Shown: piece after piece, positions 15,873 through 24,918 of the stretch
Layout of the letters: every line of letters begins with the position of its first letter
Numbering within the stretch: the first letter of the stretch is position 1
Assembly: GCA_017962495.1 (NCBI GenBank)
Contig: JAGCVH010000098.1
Location: 1-41,471 of the forward strand
Length of the DNA stretch: 41,471 bases
Direction of reading: 5' to 3'
From: Bacteroidaceae bacterium
Lineage (GTDB): Bacteria > Bacteroidota > Bacteroidia > Bacteroidales > Bacteroidaceae
Position numbers and translations under genes: made by a program
The notes under the pieces: model-generated
What the model was told of the DNA's origin: nothing
What the model saw: the letters and a program-made list of their open reading frames with translations, nothing else
The model's database searches: none

Positions 15873-16307
15873 ATGGGAACAGAAATTTTTTCAGAAGAAA
15901 GTATTCTTAAAGAGAAAAAAGAATTAACGCCAATGGAGAAGTTACAAGATTCAAAATTAATTTTGCTTCGTGTAACAATAGCCTTTTGTATCGTTGTTGG
16001 ATTAAGTTCATTAATTGCTGCTTCAACAGAAGGAAAAGTTGAAGATATCAACATATTCATTGGTTTTAATATCATTATGACATCAATCTTATCAGTTGCA
16101 TGGTTCTTCCACCTTTGTAAATATGTTGATTTGTTCATACCGATAAAATTAGATGCATCACCTCGAAGTAACGCGATTAATATAGTTACTAAAGCCATTC
16201 TATTAGTTGTTTTTATCGGAATTACATTCTTTATATGTTATGAATGGCATAATTGGGGAGAGTCTATAAAAGAGGAGATAACTTCAAATCGCTATTATAG
16301 GTCCTGA
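15873..16307 (+). CDS. Unrecognised small membrane protein, three helices
   Basis: 144 residues. Three hydrophobic segments lie near 29-50 (LILLRVTIAFCIVVGLSSLI), 58-82 (INIFIGFNIIMTSILSVAWF) and 100-124 (AINIVTKAILLVVFIGITFF). The N-terminal 28 residues are charged and probably cytoplasmic. No family is evident. It is tightly linked to the gene before it and shares its AT-rich base use. Small three-helix proteins of this kind are often immunity or accessory membrane proteins, but nothing here proves that. Confidence 0.72.
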   Translation: MGTEIFSEESILKEKKELTPMEKLQDSKLILLRVTIAFCIVVGLSSLIAASTEGKVEDINIFIGFNIIMTSILSVAWFFHLCKYVDLFIPIKLDASPRSNAINIVTKAILLVVFIGITFFICYEWHNWGESIKEEITSNRYYRS

Positions 16308-16355
16308 TATTAATCAGTATAAAAAACATGTCATAATCTTTAAACCTCAATTATT

Positions 16356-16862
16356 ATGAAACACAATCTAATAACATTCATACTAATGCCTTTAATTTGC
16401 TGCATTTCTTTAACAGTAAGAAGTCAGATAATATCCGTTCCTCAAGTACCATTTACCCCAGCGACATTTACGCCTTCAAACTTTACATCCACTCCCTATG
16501 CACCACCTATTGCGATTTTGATGACAAACAAAAATCATGACGATGGTAAAACATATCCGACATATGATGTAAAGATTGAACGAAAGGTTCAAATAGCACA
16601 TATTGAAACGGAAGCGCATAGTAATGTTATCGTTGAAATAAAAGCTGCAGGAATACTTGACGGAGGTGTTAAAATTACCATAAAGGATTATGAGACTGGA
16701 AAAAAGATATATAAGAAGCGTTTTTCTCATTCCTACCTATATTGTTATCCCGATGGAGATATAATGGTCGGAAAGGGAGATGCTTTAAAACAAGTCATAA
16801 TATTAAAAGATAACGACAACGGCATCTGGTTAGCCAATATAAAAGCTGGCGGAATATACTAA
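16356..16862 (+). CDS. Unrecognised exported 168-residue protein
   Basis: An N-terminal signal peptide (about 1-24, ending near VRSQ) is followed by a Pro/Thr-rich stretch (VPFTPATFTPSNFTSTPY) and a compact beta-rich domain (YDVKIERKVQIAHIETEAHSN, VIVEIKAAGILDGGVKITI, QVIILKDNDNGIW). This would be a periplasmic or secreted protein. No catalytic motif was seen and I do not recognise the family. It sits 48 bp after the membrane protein and 20 bp before the next gene's ATG, in the same AT-rich operon. Confidence 0.72.
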   Translation: MKHNLITFILMPLICCISLTVRSQIISVPQVPFTPATFTPSNFTSTPYAPPIAILMTNKNHDDGKTYPTYDVKIERKVQIAHIETEAHSNVIVEIKAAGILDGGVKITIKDYETGKKIYKKRFSHSYLYCYPDGDIMVGKGDALKQVIILKDNDNGIWLANIKAGGIY

Positions 16863-16882
16863 TAACACAAATATTGGGAAAC

Positions 16883-18148
16883 ATGAGAAAGTTTACATTA
16901 CTCCTATTGGTTTCATTTTACACATCTTACACTATTGCCCAGCATTTAACATTTATGAATATTCCTATGGATGGGACAATTTCAAACTTTCAGAACAAAC
17001 TTACGGCAAAAGGAATAACGCTGAATAGGTCCAAGTCACAAGAGACTCCCAAAGGGCAGCGAATTTTCAATGGTATATTTCAAGGTCGTAACGCAGAGAT
17101 TAAAGTCTTTTATAATAGGAAGACGAATATTGTTTATAAGATTGAAGTTCAAATTGATTCAAAAAATCAAGATGTAATACAAAAAATACTTGACCAGTCA
17201 AATTCTCAAATTGAGCAATCATATATCTATGAAAGTGCACATGATGTAGAAGATGGAACAGAACTACACTACCAATATTATATCTTTTCAACTAAGCCCA
17301 CCAATGAAACCTCACCATACACAGGAGTTATACATATTGAACCAAGTTACTTATATGATGTATCAACTTTTCCCTTCTCGCTGGCTGGATATACAATAAG
17401 ATTTATCTATGAGGATCGCATCAACACCTCCCTTCTCACTCCGAGTACAAAAGAACCTAAAACGAGCGAATCATTTGTTCGTAGCCATCCCGAATTAATG
17501 GAAAAATATTTAATTTGGGGTGATAGGTTTGATAAACATGGGTGCTATGAACAGAGTATCTATTGCTTGGAAAAAATGTTAGACTATTACAAATACAATT
17601 GTGTTCCAATTGGATATGAAGGTATAGAAGAAACTCTTGAAAAGAGAATATATGAATATCAAAGCCATTTGTTAGGTTCTATTACTACCGCATATAACAA
17701 GGAAGTGGCAGGAGTCTATGTAATAAAGAATAAGGCAACTAAACTATACGATTGTATTTCTTTCGGAGTTGGTGCTATAGGTATGTTTGATTTGTTATAT
17801 ATTAAGCTTAATTCCGAATATGTATTAAAACAAATTGAGATGTTAAACGAATTAAAAAGATTATATGCGGTCAAGAAGAACGATATTTCTGGAATCACAT
17901 TGCCGGAGTATTGGAGAGAGGAAATTGACATTAAGTTGCCTGCCATTGTTGGTGAAGACCATCCAGACAATGAGAATGGATATGGCAATATAAATTGGCA
18001 CCACAAACAGTTATCTACGAGATTTAAACATTATGAACAACAGTTGATGATTGAAGTAGAAGACGACAACAAAAGTATTTTATTGTTTAGAAATGAAAAA
18101 GAGATAGATCAGTATTTAGCGGTATTAAGGAAGGCTCTTTTAATGTAA
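16883..18148 (+). CDS. Unrecognised exported 421-residue protein
   Basis: I chose ATG 16883 over the TTG at 16874 because it begins the signal peptide MRKFTLLLLVSFYTSYTIAQ directly. Residues about 24-85 (FMNIPMDGTISNFQNKLTAKG, IFNGIFQGRNAEIKVFYN, VYKIEVQID) follow a pattern I know from unnamed Bacteroidales exported proteins, where 'f.GIPidGt...f...L..kG' opens the domain. The middle is variable and the end (about 300-421) is helical and charged. No enzyme motif is visible. It belongs to the AT-rich island. Confidence 0.72.
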   Translation: MRKFTLLLLVSFYTSYTIAQHLTFMNIPMDGTISNFQNKLTAKGITLNRSKSQETPKGQRIFNGIFQGRNAEIKVFYNRKTNIVYKIEVQIDSKNQDVIQKILDQSNSQIEQSYIYESAHDVEDGTELHYQYYIFSTKPTNETSPYTGVIHIEPSYLYDVSTFPFSLAGYTIRFIYEDRINTSLLTPSTKEPKTSESFVRSHPELMEKYLIWGDRFDKHGCYEQSIYCLEKMLDYYKYNCVPIGYEGIEETLEKRIYEYQSHLLGSITTAYNKEVAGVYVIKNKATKLYDCISFGVGAIGMFDLLYIKLNSEYVLKQIEMLNELKRLYAVKKNDISGITLPEYWREEIDIKLPAIVGEDHPDNENGYGNINWHHKQLSTRFKHYEQQLMIEVEDDNKSILLFRNEKEIDQYLAVLRKALLM

Positions 18149-18185
18149 CATAACAGAATCGAAAGGATTAAGACTAATCGCAGAT

Positions 18186-18371
18186 ATGGAGAAGGAAAAC
18201 GGTATGCTCTTTATGTGTGGCGGTTGCTCGCATAAAATAAAAAGAGAAGGACTTAGAGCAAATGAGTTTTATTGTAGGAAAGTTGATGGCATTATCCCTC
18301 ATGGTATTGTAACAGATACAACCGATGCCACGGAATGTGTACAAAATAATTGGTATGAAAAAAACGAATAG
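18186..18371 (+). CDS. Small Cys-containing protein, 61 residues
   Basis: Contains MCGGCSHKIKREG (Cys11, Cys14), FYCRK (Cys30) and ATECVQ (Cys51). The CxxC plus two more Cys could bind one zinc ion, so a short zinc-ribbon-like fold is possible. No signal peptide, hence cytoplasmic. It lies 37 bp after the preceding gene and 29 bp before the next, in line with the operon. Being short and unrecognised, it could be a small regulator; the reading frame itself is plausible because codon use matches its neighbours. Confidence 0.6.
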   Translation: MEKENGMLFMCGGCSHKIKREGLRANEFYCRKVDGIIPHGIVTDTTDATECVQNNWYEKNE

Positions 18372-18400
18372 ATTAACAATAAAGAGTAGATAGGGAAACT

Positions 18401-18922
18401 ATGAGACGGACAGGACTTGTTTTGTTTTTAGTATTGCTACCTTTTGTTGGAATGGACGCCCAATCAAAGGAACAGAGGTGTGATTATTCGCCTACGTCGT
18501 TCTCGCGTTTGATGAAGAATGTCAAATGGCAGTGGCATCCGTGGAACTTTCAATACCCTTCGTTTATGACTGATGCAAACTATGACGAACAGAAGGCCGT
18601 AGATGAGTATTGCGGAATATTGAACTTGCACACGTGGGGGGATGTCGAACTATGCTATTGGCCATTCCGTTCATACGCGGTAGCATATCCCGATAAAGGC
18701 ACAGACATAACACCTAATGCCAAGTTTTCTATTGTTACATATTCGTCCAAGCACAAAGGGATTTATTCTGGCTATACAGAAGATGGCAGAATCTTTTATA
18801 TGAAGATGAAGGTCCTGCCTGGTGACGTTATTGATTTTGCCTCAACATTTGTATTAATCTATCCCAAAGAATATCAACCACATATTAAGCCTTTGATAGA
18901 CATAGTGCATAAATGGGAATAA
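18401..18922 (+). CDS. Unrecognised exported 173-residue protein
   Basis: A signal peptide (MRRTGLVLFLVLLPFVGMDAQ) precedes a Trp- and Tyr-rich domain: FSRLMKNVKWQWHPWNFQYP, WGDVELCYWPFRSYAVAYP, GIYSGYTEDGRIFYMKMKV. Two Cys in the mature part (in QRCDY and ELCYW, with one more in EYCG) could form a disulfide. The base composition is less AT-rich than in the genes before it. Family unknown. Its place in the island suggests it works with the other exported proteins. Confidence 0.7.
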   Translation: MRRTGLVLFLVLLPFVGMDAQSKEQRCDYSPTSFSRLMKNVKWQWHPWNFQYPSFMTDANYDEQKAVDEYCGILNLHTWGDVELCYWPFRSYAVAYPDKGTDITPNAKFSIVTYSSKHKGIYSGYTEDGRIFYMKMKVLPGDVIDFASTFVLIYPKEYQPHIKPLIDIVHKWE

Positions 18923-19003
18923 AAAAAATATCTTAGTTCATACACATGTAAGGAAATATGCTCTAAACTCGGTCGGGTATATATAGAATAAACAATAGAA
19001 CAA

Positions 19004-19972
19004 ATGAAAAAGTTAAGCATCACATTCATTGCACTCGTTGGTTTGCTAATGGGTTGTACAAAAGCCCAACAAGAAAAGGATAATACTGTAGTTCAAAAAG
19101 AAGAACTGACCGATACTGTAGCAAAATCGAAAATTCCAGAAAGAGAATGGCCTGTGTTGGATATGGAGAAACATCCCATTCTAAAAGAGAGCTTGGCTCG
19201 TTTATTACATGCTATTGCAGAAGGTGACCGCAAATATGTGGCTAATCATATCCTATACCCCATTCGCATAGGAGAAGGATATCCATTAGATTCCGTAAGA
19301 AACAAACGTGACATGCTGAGGTTGTACGATAAGGTCTTTGATGATTCTCTAATTAGCGTCATGAAACGTCATCAGGATCTTTCAGAGTATCAGTGGAGTC
19401 CAGATGAAGTCGATGATTGGTATTGTACTCTTGAACGTGGAGAATATATCTGGTTTTCTAAGGATAACCAGGACAATTGCTATATAAAGTCCATCAATTA
19501 TATCTCAGCTTGGGAACAGGAAGAAGGGAAGAGGCTTTGGGAAGATGAGATATCATCATTGCACGAGAGCCTGCAAACAAAGGGGATAGATAATTGTCAT
19601 CGGCAACTTCCATTTATCGTTCAACGAGACAAGCATACAATATGGTTTTGTCGCATAGATGATATTTGTGGGGATGATGCAGTATTTGATTATCATGGAA
19701 AGAAATATCCTTCGCGAATTGCTATTTATCGCAATCATATAGGATATAGACAAAAGCCAGATTATGTTTACTATGGTCAATATGATTATGCTGCCAGAAA
19801 CTGGTGGTACACATTTTATGATCAAGATGAGAATATACGTGCTATCTTCGAATATCGTGCTGTCGTCGGTGTAGGGGAAGAATCAGGTTATTACTTTTCT
19901 ATTAACGAGGACGAGAAGCCTATCATATGCAAAACCTTCTTATGGTTAGATTGGTTGAAAAGGCATAAGTAA
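19004..19972 (+). CDS. Unrecognised 322-residue lipoprotein
   Basis: The signal peptide ends in LLMGC, a clean lipobox (Cys18), followed by a charged linker. The first half has ESLARLLHAIAEGDRKYVANHILYPI, a helical pattern resembling small NTF2/DUF4878-type folds where a residue run 'f..ai..gD...v...v.yPi' is common. The second half is Tyr/Trp rich. No catalytic motif is visible. It is the last gene of the AT-rich island, and a strong terminator-like structure follows about 70 bp downstream. Confidence 0.74.
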   Translation: MKKLSITFIALVGLLMGCTKAQQEKDNTVVQKEELTDTVAKSKIPEREWPVLDMEKHPILKESLARLLHAIAEGDRKYVANHILYPIRIGEGYPLDSVRNKRDMLRLYDKVFDDSLISVMKRHQDLSEYQWSPDEVDDWYCTLERGEYIWFSKDNQDNCYIKSINYISAWEQEEGKRLWEDEISSLHESLQTKGIDNCHRQLPFIVQRDKHTIWFCRIDDICGDDAVFDYHGKKYPSRIAIYRNHIGYRQKPDYVYYGQYDYAARNWWYTFYDQDENIRAIFEYRAVVGVGEESGYYFSINEDEKPIICKTFLWLDWLKRHK

Positions 19973-20040
19973 CTATTGTTGAGAAGTTGTTAACGAATCA
20001 CAGGGTGATATTAACATATTTTTTCGATTTTTACTCCCAT

Positions 20041-20105
20041 ACTCCCACTTTTATGCCTGCATCCCTTTGTTTATCGGGGATGGAGCAAGTGGGAGTAACT
20101 TTTTT
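20041..20105 (+). terminator. Strong hairpin terminator at the end of the AT-rich island
   Basis: A 10-bp outer stem (ACTCCCACTT at 20041-20050, AAGTGGGAGT at 20087-20096), a 6-bp inner stem (CATCCC at 20060-20065, GGGATG at 20077-20082), and a six-T tail at 20100-20105. The 3' arm can also pair with TTACTCCCACT at 20126-20136 (11 bp), giving a rival hairpin without a T tail. Confidence 0.7.
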
Positions 20106-20142
20106 CTACTCTCACTTACTCTCACTTACTCCCACTCTGGCC

Positions 20143-20194
20143 TTGGGCAACCTTGAGCCCTTGCTTGGGCAACCTTGAGCCCTTGCTTGGGCAA
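20143..20194. repeat. 22-bp tandem repeat
   Basis: Two perfect copies of a 22-bp unit beginning TTGGGCAACCTTGAGCCC start at 20143 and 20165, followed by the first 8 bp of a third at 20187. Within each unit GGGC and GCCC can pair. Function unknown. Confidence 0.85.
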
Positions 20195-20530
20195 TGTCGG
20201 GCAGATGGTTGAGCAAGCATGGGATGGAGATTGTACAACCCTGGCACGATGATAATATCTTTCGGTACTTCCGCTCGGTTTATCAAGAACTTGCATTGCC
20301 TCGCTCTATGCTATTCCAAAAAAGTGAATCCTTTTTGGGATTATAATCCAAAAAAGTAAGGAATATTTTGGATTAGGAGGCATTTTTTATTACTTTTGAA
20401 TTTCGTTTATCGTACTTTGAGGCTCGAGCATAGAAAATACTTGGATTTCATCCTACCTTTTCTCGCCATGGCAGAGTCGAAGCAAGCTACACTTTGCTCA
20501 TTTGGCTAATGAAAACGTTCTACTCTTTAT

Positions 20531-23413
20531 ATGGAAGAAAGCATAAGGATAAAAGGGGCGCGGGTGAATAACCTGAAGGGCATTGACCTGGAGATACCGC
20601 GCGAGAAACTAGTGGTTATTACGGGCGTGAGCGGCAGTGGAAAGTCGTCGCTGGCGTTCGATACACTTTATGCCGAAGGACAAAGGCGATATGTGGAAAG
20701 CCTTTCGGCTTATGCCCGCCAATTCCTGGGACGCATGCAGAAGCCCGAATGCGACTACATCAAGGGCATCCCGCCCTCGATTGCTATAGAGCAGAAGGTT
20801 TCGAGTCGCAATCCGCGTTCGACGGTAGGCACCTCGACGGAGATTTACGATTACATGCGCCTGCTCTTTGCCCGCATCGGACGCACTTTCTCCCCTATCA
20901 GCGGCAAGGAAGTGAGGAAGCACACGACGGAGGATGTGGTGCAGACCATGCTTTCGTATGGGCGAGGCACGAAGTTTGCCGTGCTGTGCCCCTTGCGAGT
21001 GCCTGAAGGCCGAACGCTCAAGGAGCAACTGGAGATGGAAATGAAGGCGGGCTTCGTGCGTGTGGAGGTTGATAGTGAGATACTGAAGATCGAGGACGTG
21101 CTCGAACAGGCTAAAGTTCAAGATGACAACCACGACCCTCGTCCTTTGCCCTTAGCCCTTGGCCATGAAGCTTTCAATCTCGTCATCGACCGCATGTCGG
21201 TAAGCGATGAGAAGGACGTGATCAGCCGTTTGATTGACTCTGCGGAGACGGCTTTCTACGAAGGTGGAGGCGAGATGATGCTGCGATTCTACCCTGCCGG
21301 CATCCTGCATGCTTTCAGTATGCGCTTCGAGGCCGATGGAATCACTTTTGAAGAGCCATCCGACAAATTGTTCGCCTTTAATTCACCAGCAGGCGCTTGC
21401 CCCGAATGCGAAGGCTTTGGGCGCATCATCGGCATCGACGAGAATCTGGTTATTCCCAACACGGCTTTATCAGTCTACGAAGGCGCAGTCATGCCTTGGC
21501 GAGGCGAGAAACTGAGTGAATGGAAGACTTGGTTCATACGCCTGAACTCGGAAAGAGGATTCCCCGTGCATAAGCCTTATTTCCAGTTGTCGCGCGAGGA
21601 GAAGGACTGGCTCTGGCACGGCACGTTCCCATCCAGCTTAAGCGAAGAGCAACGAAAACTGAGGTCTGAGGAAGTGGAATGGGGTGTGGTGTCGATTGAT
21701 GCCTTCTTCGAATACCTGCGAGAAGGGCAATACAAGATACAGAACCGCGTGATGCTGGCACGTTATCGGGGCAAGACTCTCTGCCCGAAATGTCACGGCA
21801 CACGACTAAGACCTGAGGCAAACTACGTGAAAGTGGGCGGACGAAGCATCACAGACCTCGTGGACATGCCCATAACGGAACTGCAAAAATGGTTCCTGAA
21901 CCTATCCCTCAGTGAACAAGAAGAGCGGATTGCACAGCGCATCATGGTGGAAATACGCAATCGGCTGCAATTCCTGCTCGACGTGGGACTTGGTTACCTG
22001 ACACTCAACCGCTTGTCGAACTCCCTCTCGGGTGGCGAAAGTCAGCGCATAAACCTGGCAACATCGCTCGGCAGTAGTCTTGTCGGTTCGCTCTACATCC
22101 TCGACGAACCAAGCATCGGCCTGCACAGTCGCGACACGCAACGCCTCATCAGCGTGCTCAAACAATTGCGTGACTTGGGCAACACGGTAATCGTGGTCGA
22201 GCATGACGAAGAGATAATGCGTGCGGCAGATTGGATTATCGACATTGGTCCTGACGCAGGGCGACTGGGAGGAGAGGTCGTCTATCAAGGCCCAGTCAGC
22301 GACCCCACCCCTCTACCCCTCCCGAGGGAGGGGGGCATCTCCCATACATTAGCCTTCCTCTTAGGCGAAGACACGTTGCCCGTGCCCTCGAGCCGACGAA
22401 AGTGGAATAACTTCATCGAAGTAAAGGGTGCACGTGCCAATAACCTCAAGGGCATCGATGTAAAGTTCCCCTTGAACGTGATGACCTGTGTGACTGGCGT
22501 AAGCGGAAGCGGTAAATCGACTCTCGTGCGGGATATCCTTTATCTGGCCATGAAACGGTATTTCGACGAACCTGCCGACCGTCCAGGCGAACATCTGTCA
22601 TTGGAGGGTGACATGCGCCAACTCCACCACATCGAATTCATCGACCAAAATCCTATTGGCAAATCATCGCGCTCGAACCCCGTCACATACATAAAGGCTT
22701 GGGACGAGATTCGAAAGCTCTATGCCGATCAACCTTTGGCTAAACAGATGGGATATACGGCTGGGTATTTCAGCTTTAATACTGAAGGTGGACGATGCGA
22801 GGAGTGTAAAGGCGAAGGCACTGTGACGGTGGAGATGCAGTTTATGGCCGACCTCGTGCTGGAATGCGAATCGTGTCACGGAAGACGCTTTAAGAACGAC
22901 ATTCTGGAAGTGAAATATCAGGGAAAAGATGTTTGTGACGTGCTGGACATGACTGTAAACCAGGCAATTGAATTCTTCACGGAACACAAGCAGAAAAAGA
23001 TTGTCAATCGGCTCAAGCCTTTACAGGACGTGGGACTCGGTTATATCAAACTCGGTCAGTCCTCATCCACCCTATCGGGAGGCGAGAACCAACGCGTGAA
23101 ACTAGCTTATTATCTGGGACAGGAGAAGCACGAGCCCACGATGTTCATCTTCGACGAACCCACCACAGGCCTGCATTTCCACGACATCAAGAAATTGCTT
23201 TCGGCATTCGACGGATTGCTCAGTCACGGACACACCATCATCATCATCGAACACAACCTAGATGTCATCAAATGTGCCGACCACATCATAGACCTCGGAC
23301 CTGAAGGCGGTGAGCGCGGAGGACATCTGGTAGTTCAAGGAACGCCTGAACAGGTGGTAGCATGCGAGGAAAGCTACACGGGAAAGTTTTTGAAAGAGAA
23401 ACTTCAAGATTAG
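20531..23413 (+). CDS. uvrA: Excinuclease ABC subunit A
   Basis: 960 residues. First ATPase: Walker [13 protein letters not shown] (about 31-42) and, far away, signature [16 protein letters not shown] with [15 protein letters not shown]. Second ATPase: [15 protein letters not shown], signature [16 protein letters not shown] and [14 protein letters not shown]. Zinc modules are visible at [29 protein letters not shown] and CESCHGRRF. With UvrB it scans DNA and recognises bulky lesions in nucleotide excision repair. Length is slightly above the usual 940, owing to a linker containing a C/G-rich repeat at 22306-22336. Convergent with mutY. Confidence 0.97.
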   Translation: MEESIRIKGARVNNLKGIDLEIPREKLVVITGVSGSGKSSLAFDTLYAEGQRRYVESLSAYARQFLGRMQKPECDYIKGIPPSIAIEQKVSSRNPRSTVGTSTEIYDYMRLLFARIGRTFSPISGKEVRKHTTEDVVQTMLSYGRGTKFAVLCPLRVPEGRTLKEQLEMEMKAGFVRVEVDSEILKIEDVLEQAKVQDDNHDPRPLPLALGHEAFNLVIDRMSVSDEKDVISRLIDSAETAFYEGGGEMMLRFYPAGILHAFSMRFEADGITFEEPSDKLFAFNSPAGACPECEGFGRIIGIDENLVIPNTALSVYEGAVMPWRGEKLSEWKTWFIRLNSERGFPVHKPYFQLSREEKDWLWHGTFPSSLSEEQRKLRSEEVEWGVVSIDAFFEYLREGQYKIQNRVMLARYRGKTLCPKCHGTRLRPEANYVKVGGRSITDLVDMPITELQKWFLNLSLSEQEERIAQRIMVEIRNRLQFLLDVGLGYLTLNRLSNSLSGGESQRINLATSLGSSLVGSLYILDEPSIGLHSRDTQRLISVLKQLRDLGNTVIVVEHDEEIMRAADWIIDIGPDAGRLGGEVVYQGPVSDPTPLPLPREGGISHTLAFLLGEDTLPVPSSRRKWNNFIEVKGARANNLKGIDVKFPLNVMTCVTGVSGSGKSTLVRDILYLAMKRYFDEPADRPGEHLSLEGDMRQLHHIEFIDQNPIGKSSRSNPVTYIKAWDEIRKLYADQPLAKQMGYTAGYFSFNTEGGRCEECKGEGTVTVEMQFMADLVLECESCHGRRFKNDILEVKYQGKDVCDVLDMTVNQAIEFFTEHKQKKIVNRLKPLQDVGLGYIKLGQSSSTLSGGENQRVKLAYYLGQEKHEPTMFIFDEPTTGLHFHDIKKLLSAFDGLLSHGHTIIIIEHNLDVIKCADHIIDLGPEGGERGGHLVVQGTPEQVVACEESYTGKFLKEKLQD
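22306..22336. repeat. In-frame C/G-rich palindromic repeat inside uvrA
   Basis: CCCCTCCC-GA-GGGAGGGG (22316-22333) is a perfect 8-bp inverted repeat, translated as part of [10 protein letters not shown] between the two ATPase halves of UvrA. A similar sequence, CCTCCCTTTTAAGGGGAGG, lies between genes at 29416-29434. It looks like a dispersed repeat accepted in a flexible linker. Confidence 0.6.
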
Positions 23414-23432
23414 AGCCTAGAAAATCGAGATT

Positions 23433-23560
23433 AGGTTCGACGGCAATCGAACCTTAGGTGCAAAAAAATAAGACCTCAGGTCTTCGACGATCGAACCTAA
23501 GGTCTTCCGAAATAATCCCTAAGGCTTCCGGAATAATCCCTAAGGCTTCGGCAAGAAGGC
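23433..23560. repeat. Inverted and direct repeats between uvrA and mutY
   Basis: AGGTTCGA (23433-23440) pairs with TCGAACCT (23447-23454) across CGGCAA; TTAGGTTCGA (23431-23440) also matches TCGAACCTAA (23491-23500). AGACCTCAGGTCT at 23471-23483 is a near-perfect palindrome. Three imperfect 21-22 bp direct repeats starting CCTAAGG follow (from about 23496, 23518 and 23539). Lying between two convergent genes, the hairpins may stop transcription from both sides. Confidence 0.65.
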
Positions 23561-23575
23561 ATAGGCCTTATTGAT

Positions 23576-24604
23576 TTAAGATACAGGAATCAGTTTGAAC
23601 ATCTCCTCCACCAATCGGGGCACGGCATACTGGTCGCGCTCCGATTCTTTAATCCAAAGACCTTCCAAGTCAGGACGCACACTTGCCTCCAAAAGATAGA
23701 AATCGGTATGAAGCCGCTGGTGAGTTAGTTGATGGACAAAGCCCTCACGAAGCAAGACGGGAGAACCATACTGCCCTACCCTTGCAGACACTTCGGCGAG
23801 AGTCATTGGCCGAGACGTCTCCAACATAGGAGGCTGATATAGACCTTGCCAAATATCGCCGTCGGCACGCCTTTGCAACAACGTCTGCCCACCATATCGC
23901 ACATAGAAATAAGTAAAATAACGATTGCGCACACGCGTAACATGTTGTTTTACAGGTAGAGCATCCACAGTTCCATCGGCATAAGCCTGACAGGTGTCAG
24001 CTAGTGGACAAGTTGCACATTGAGGCGACTTGGGTGTGCATTGAATAGCACCAAAGTCCATAATGGCTTGGTTGTAATCAGCCGAATGACCTGGAACCAT
24101 CATCTCCTGAGCCATAGCCGAGAACAGGCGTTTCCCTTGCGTGGAATCAATTGGAGTATCGATGCCGAAATAACGAGAAAGGACACGATAGACATTGCCG
24201 TCAACAACGGCATGAGGGAGGTCGAAAGCCATCGATGCAATAGCTGCAGCTGTATAGTCGCCCACCCCTTTCAACTGGCGTATTTCCTCGTAGGTGTTTG
24301 GGAAATGCCCTATTGCCTGAATCTGACGAGACGCAGCATGCAGATTGCGGGCACGGGAATAATAGCCCAACCCTTGCCAGAGCCGCAAAACATCATCCTC
24401 GGAAGCATCAGCCAGCGAATCTACATTCGGGAAACGACGCACAAAGCGCAAAAAATAGTCATACCCCTGAGCCACACGCGTTTGTTGCAGGATTATCTCA
24501 GAAATCCAAATGCGATAAGGGTCGCGCGTCTGCCTCCAAGGCAAATTACGCCCGTGTTCGGCATACCAGTCAAGAAGGCGCAAAGAGAAATCAGAGGCAT
24601 TCAT
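23576..24604 (-). CDS. mutY: A/G-specific adenine glycosylase
   Basis: 342 residues. The catalytic Glu36 lies in ISEIILQQTRV, the helix-hairpin-helix in LKGVGDYTAAAIASMAF, and the catalytic Asp135 in AVVDGNVYRVLSRYFG. Four Cys with spacing C-x6-C-x2-C-x5-C (Cys189, 196, 199, 205) bind the [4Fe-4S] cluster. The C-terminal part is the Nudix-like domain that recognises 8-oxoguanine. MutY removes adenine mispaired with 8-oxoguanine, in the base excision repair pathway. Its promoter -7 element TATCTTTG lies only 5 bp upstream of the ATG, so the transcript may be leaderless. Confidence 0.96.
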   Translation of the reverse strand: MNASDFSLRLLDWYAEHGRNLPWRQTRDPYRIWISEIILQQTRVAQGYDYFLRFVRRFPNVDSLADASEDDVLRLWQGLGYYSRARNLHAASRQIQAIGHFPNTYEEIRQLKGVGDYTAAAIASMAFDLPHAVVDGNVYRVLSRYFGIDTPIDSTQGKRLFSAMAQEMMVPGHSADYNQAIMDFGAIQCTPKSPQCATCPLADTCQAYADGTVDALPVKQHVTRVRNRYFTYFYVRYGGQTLLQRRADGDIWQGLYQPPMLETSRPMTLAEVSARVGQYGSPVLLREGFVHQLTHQRLHTDFYLLEASVRPDLEGLWIKESERDQYAVPRLVEEMFKLIPVS

Positions 24605-24608
24605 ACGG

Positions 24609-24616
24609 CAAAGATA
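24609..24616 (-). promoter_or_regulatory. -7 promoter element of mutY
   Basis: CAAAGATA on the plus strand (TATCTTTG on the minus), 4 bp before the mutY ATG at 24604. A start site 4-8 nt downstream would fall at or inside the first codon. Confidence 0.6.
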
Positions 24617-24773
24617 CGAATAAAAGTTTTAACGGGATAAAGGTTTCACGGGTTAATTCCACCTTCTTCGCACATTATTTTCTAATTCTTGATTAACTTT
24701 CGTATCCATGCGTCTCTCCGAACCTCTAAGATAGGCAATATCTTGGAAAATATCAAATAAAAGTTGACCTTCG

Positions 24774-24868
24774 GTCTTATTTTGCCGCGATGCAGCAAAG
24801 ATTATGCAAGCATTCTTTGCATTTACTGCTCCAAAATTTGTTTTTTCGCTTGATTTGCACTATCTTTG
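24774..24868 (+). repeat. Diverged copy of the promoter-bearing repeat
   Basis: Starts TTGACCTTCGGTC and contains CGATGCAGCAAA, TTTGCATT and ACTGCTCCAAAATTTG in the same order as copies A and B near 802-1074, but is about 12 bp shorter and clearly diverged. Like copy B it ends in a working-looking promoter. Confidence 0.75.
24837..24868 (+). promoter_or_regulatory. Promoter of the COX24-like and RNase G genes
   Basis: TTTG at 24837-24840, exactly 20 bp, then TATCTTTG at 24861-24868. The small basic protein starts at 24919, giving a leader of about 45 nt. Confidence 0.75.
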
Positions 24869-24918
24869 CAGCCGAAATATGTAAAAATGATTATTAACTA
24901 ATAAAAAAACATTAAGCT

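Larger units (their letters stand above)
19973..20530. other. 558-bp gap with terminator, tandem repeats and inverted repeats
   Basis: No gene with support. From left to right it holds the large hairpin at 20041-20105, three TCACTTACTC-type repeats (20108-20132), a 22-bp tandem repeat (20143-20194), and a 9-bp inverted repeat AATCCAAAA/TTTTGGATT (20345-20353 with 20366-20374), 157 bp before uvrA. A 50-codon ORF at 20194-20346 has no recognisable product. I saw no clear TAnnTTTG promoter for uvrA. Confidence 0.7.

Noticed and set aside
15144-19972. Prophage or integrative element
   Set aside because: No integrase, transposase, tRNA end or phage structural gene is present; only the base composition differs.
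19987-20178. 63-codon ORF in the gap before uvrA
   Set aside because: It runs through the terminator hairpin and tandem repeats; no coding signature. The 50-codon frame at 20194-20346 also lacks support.
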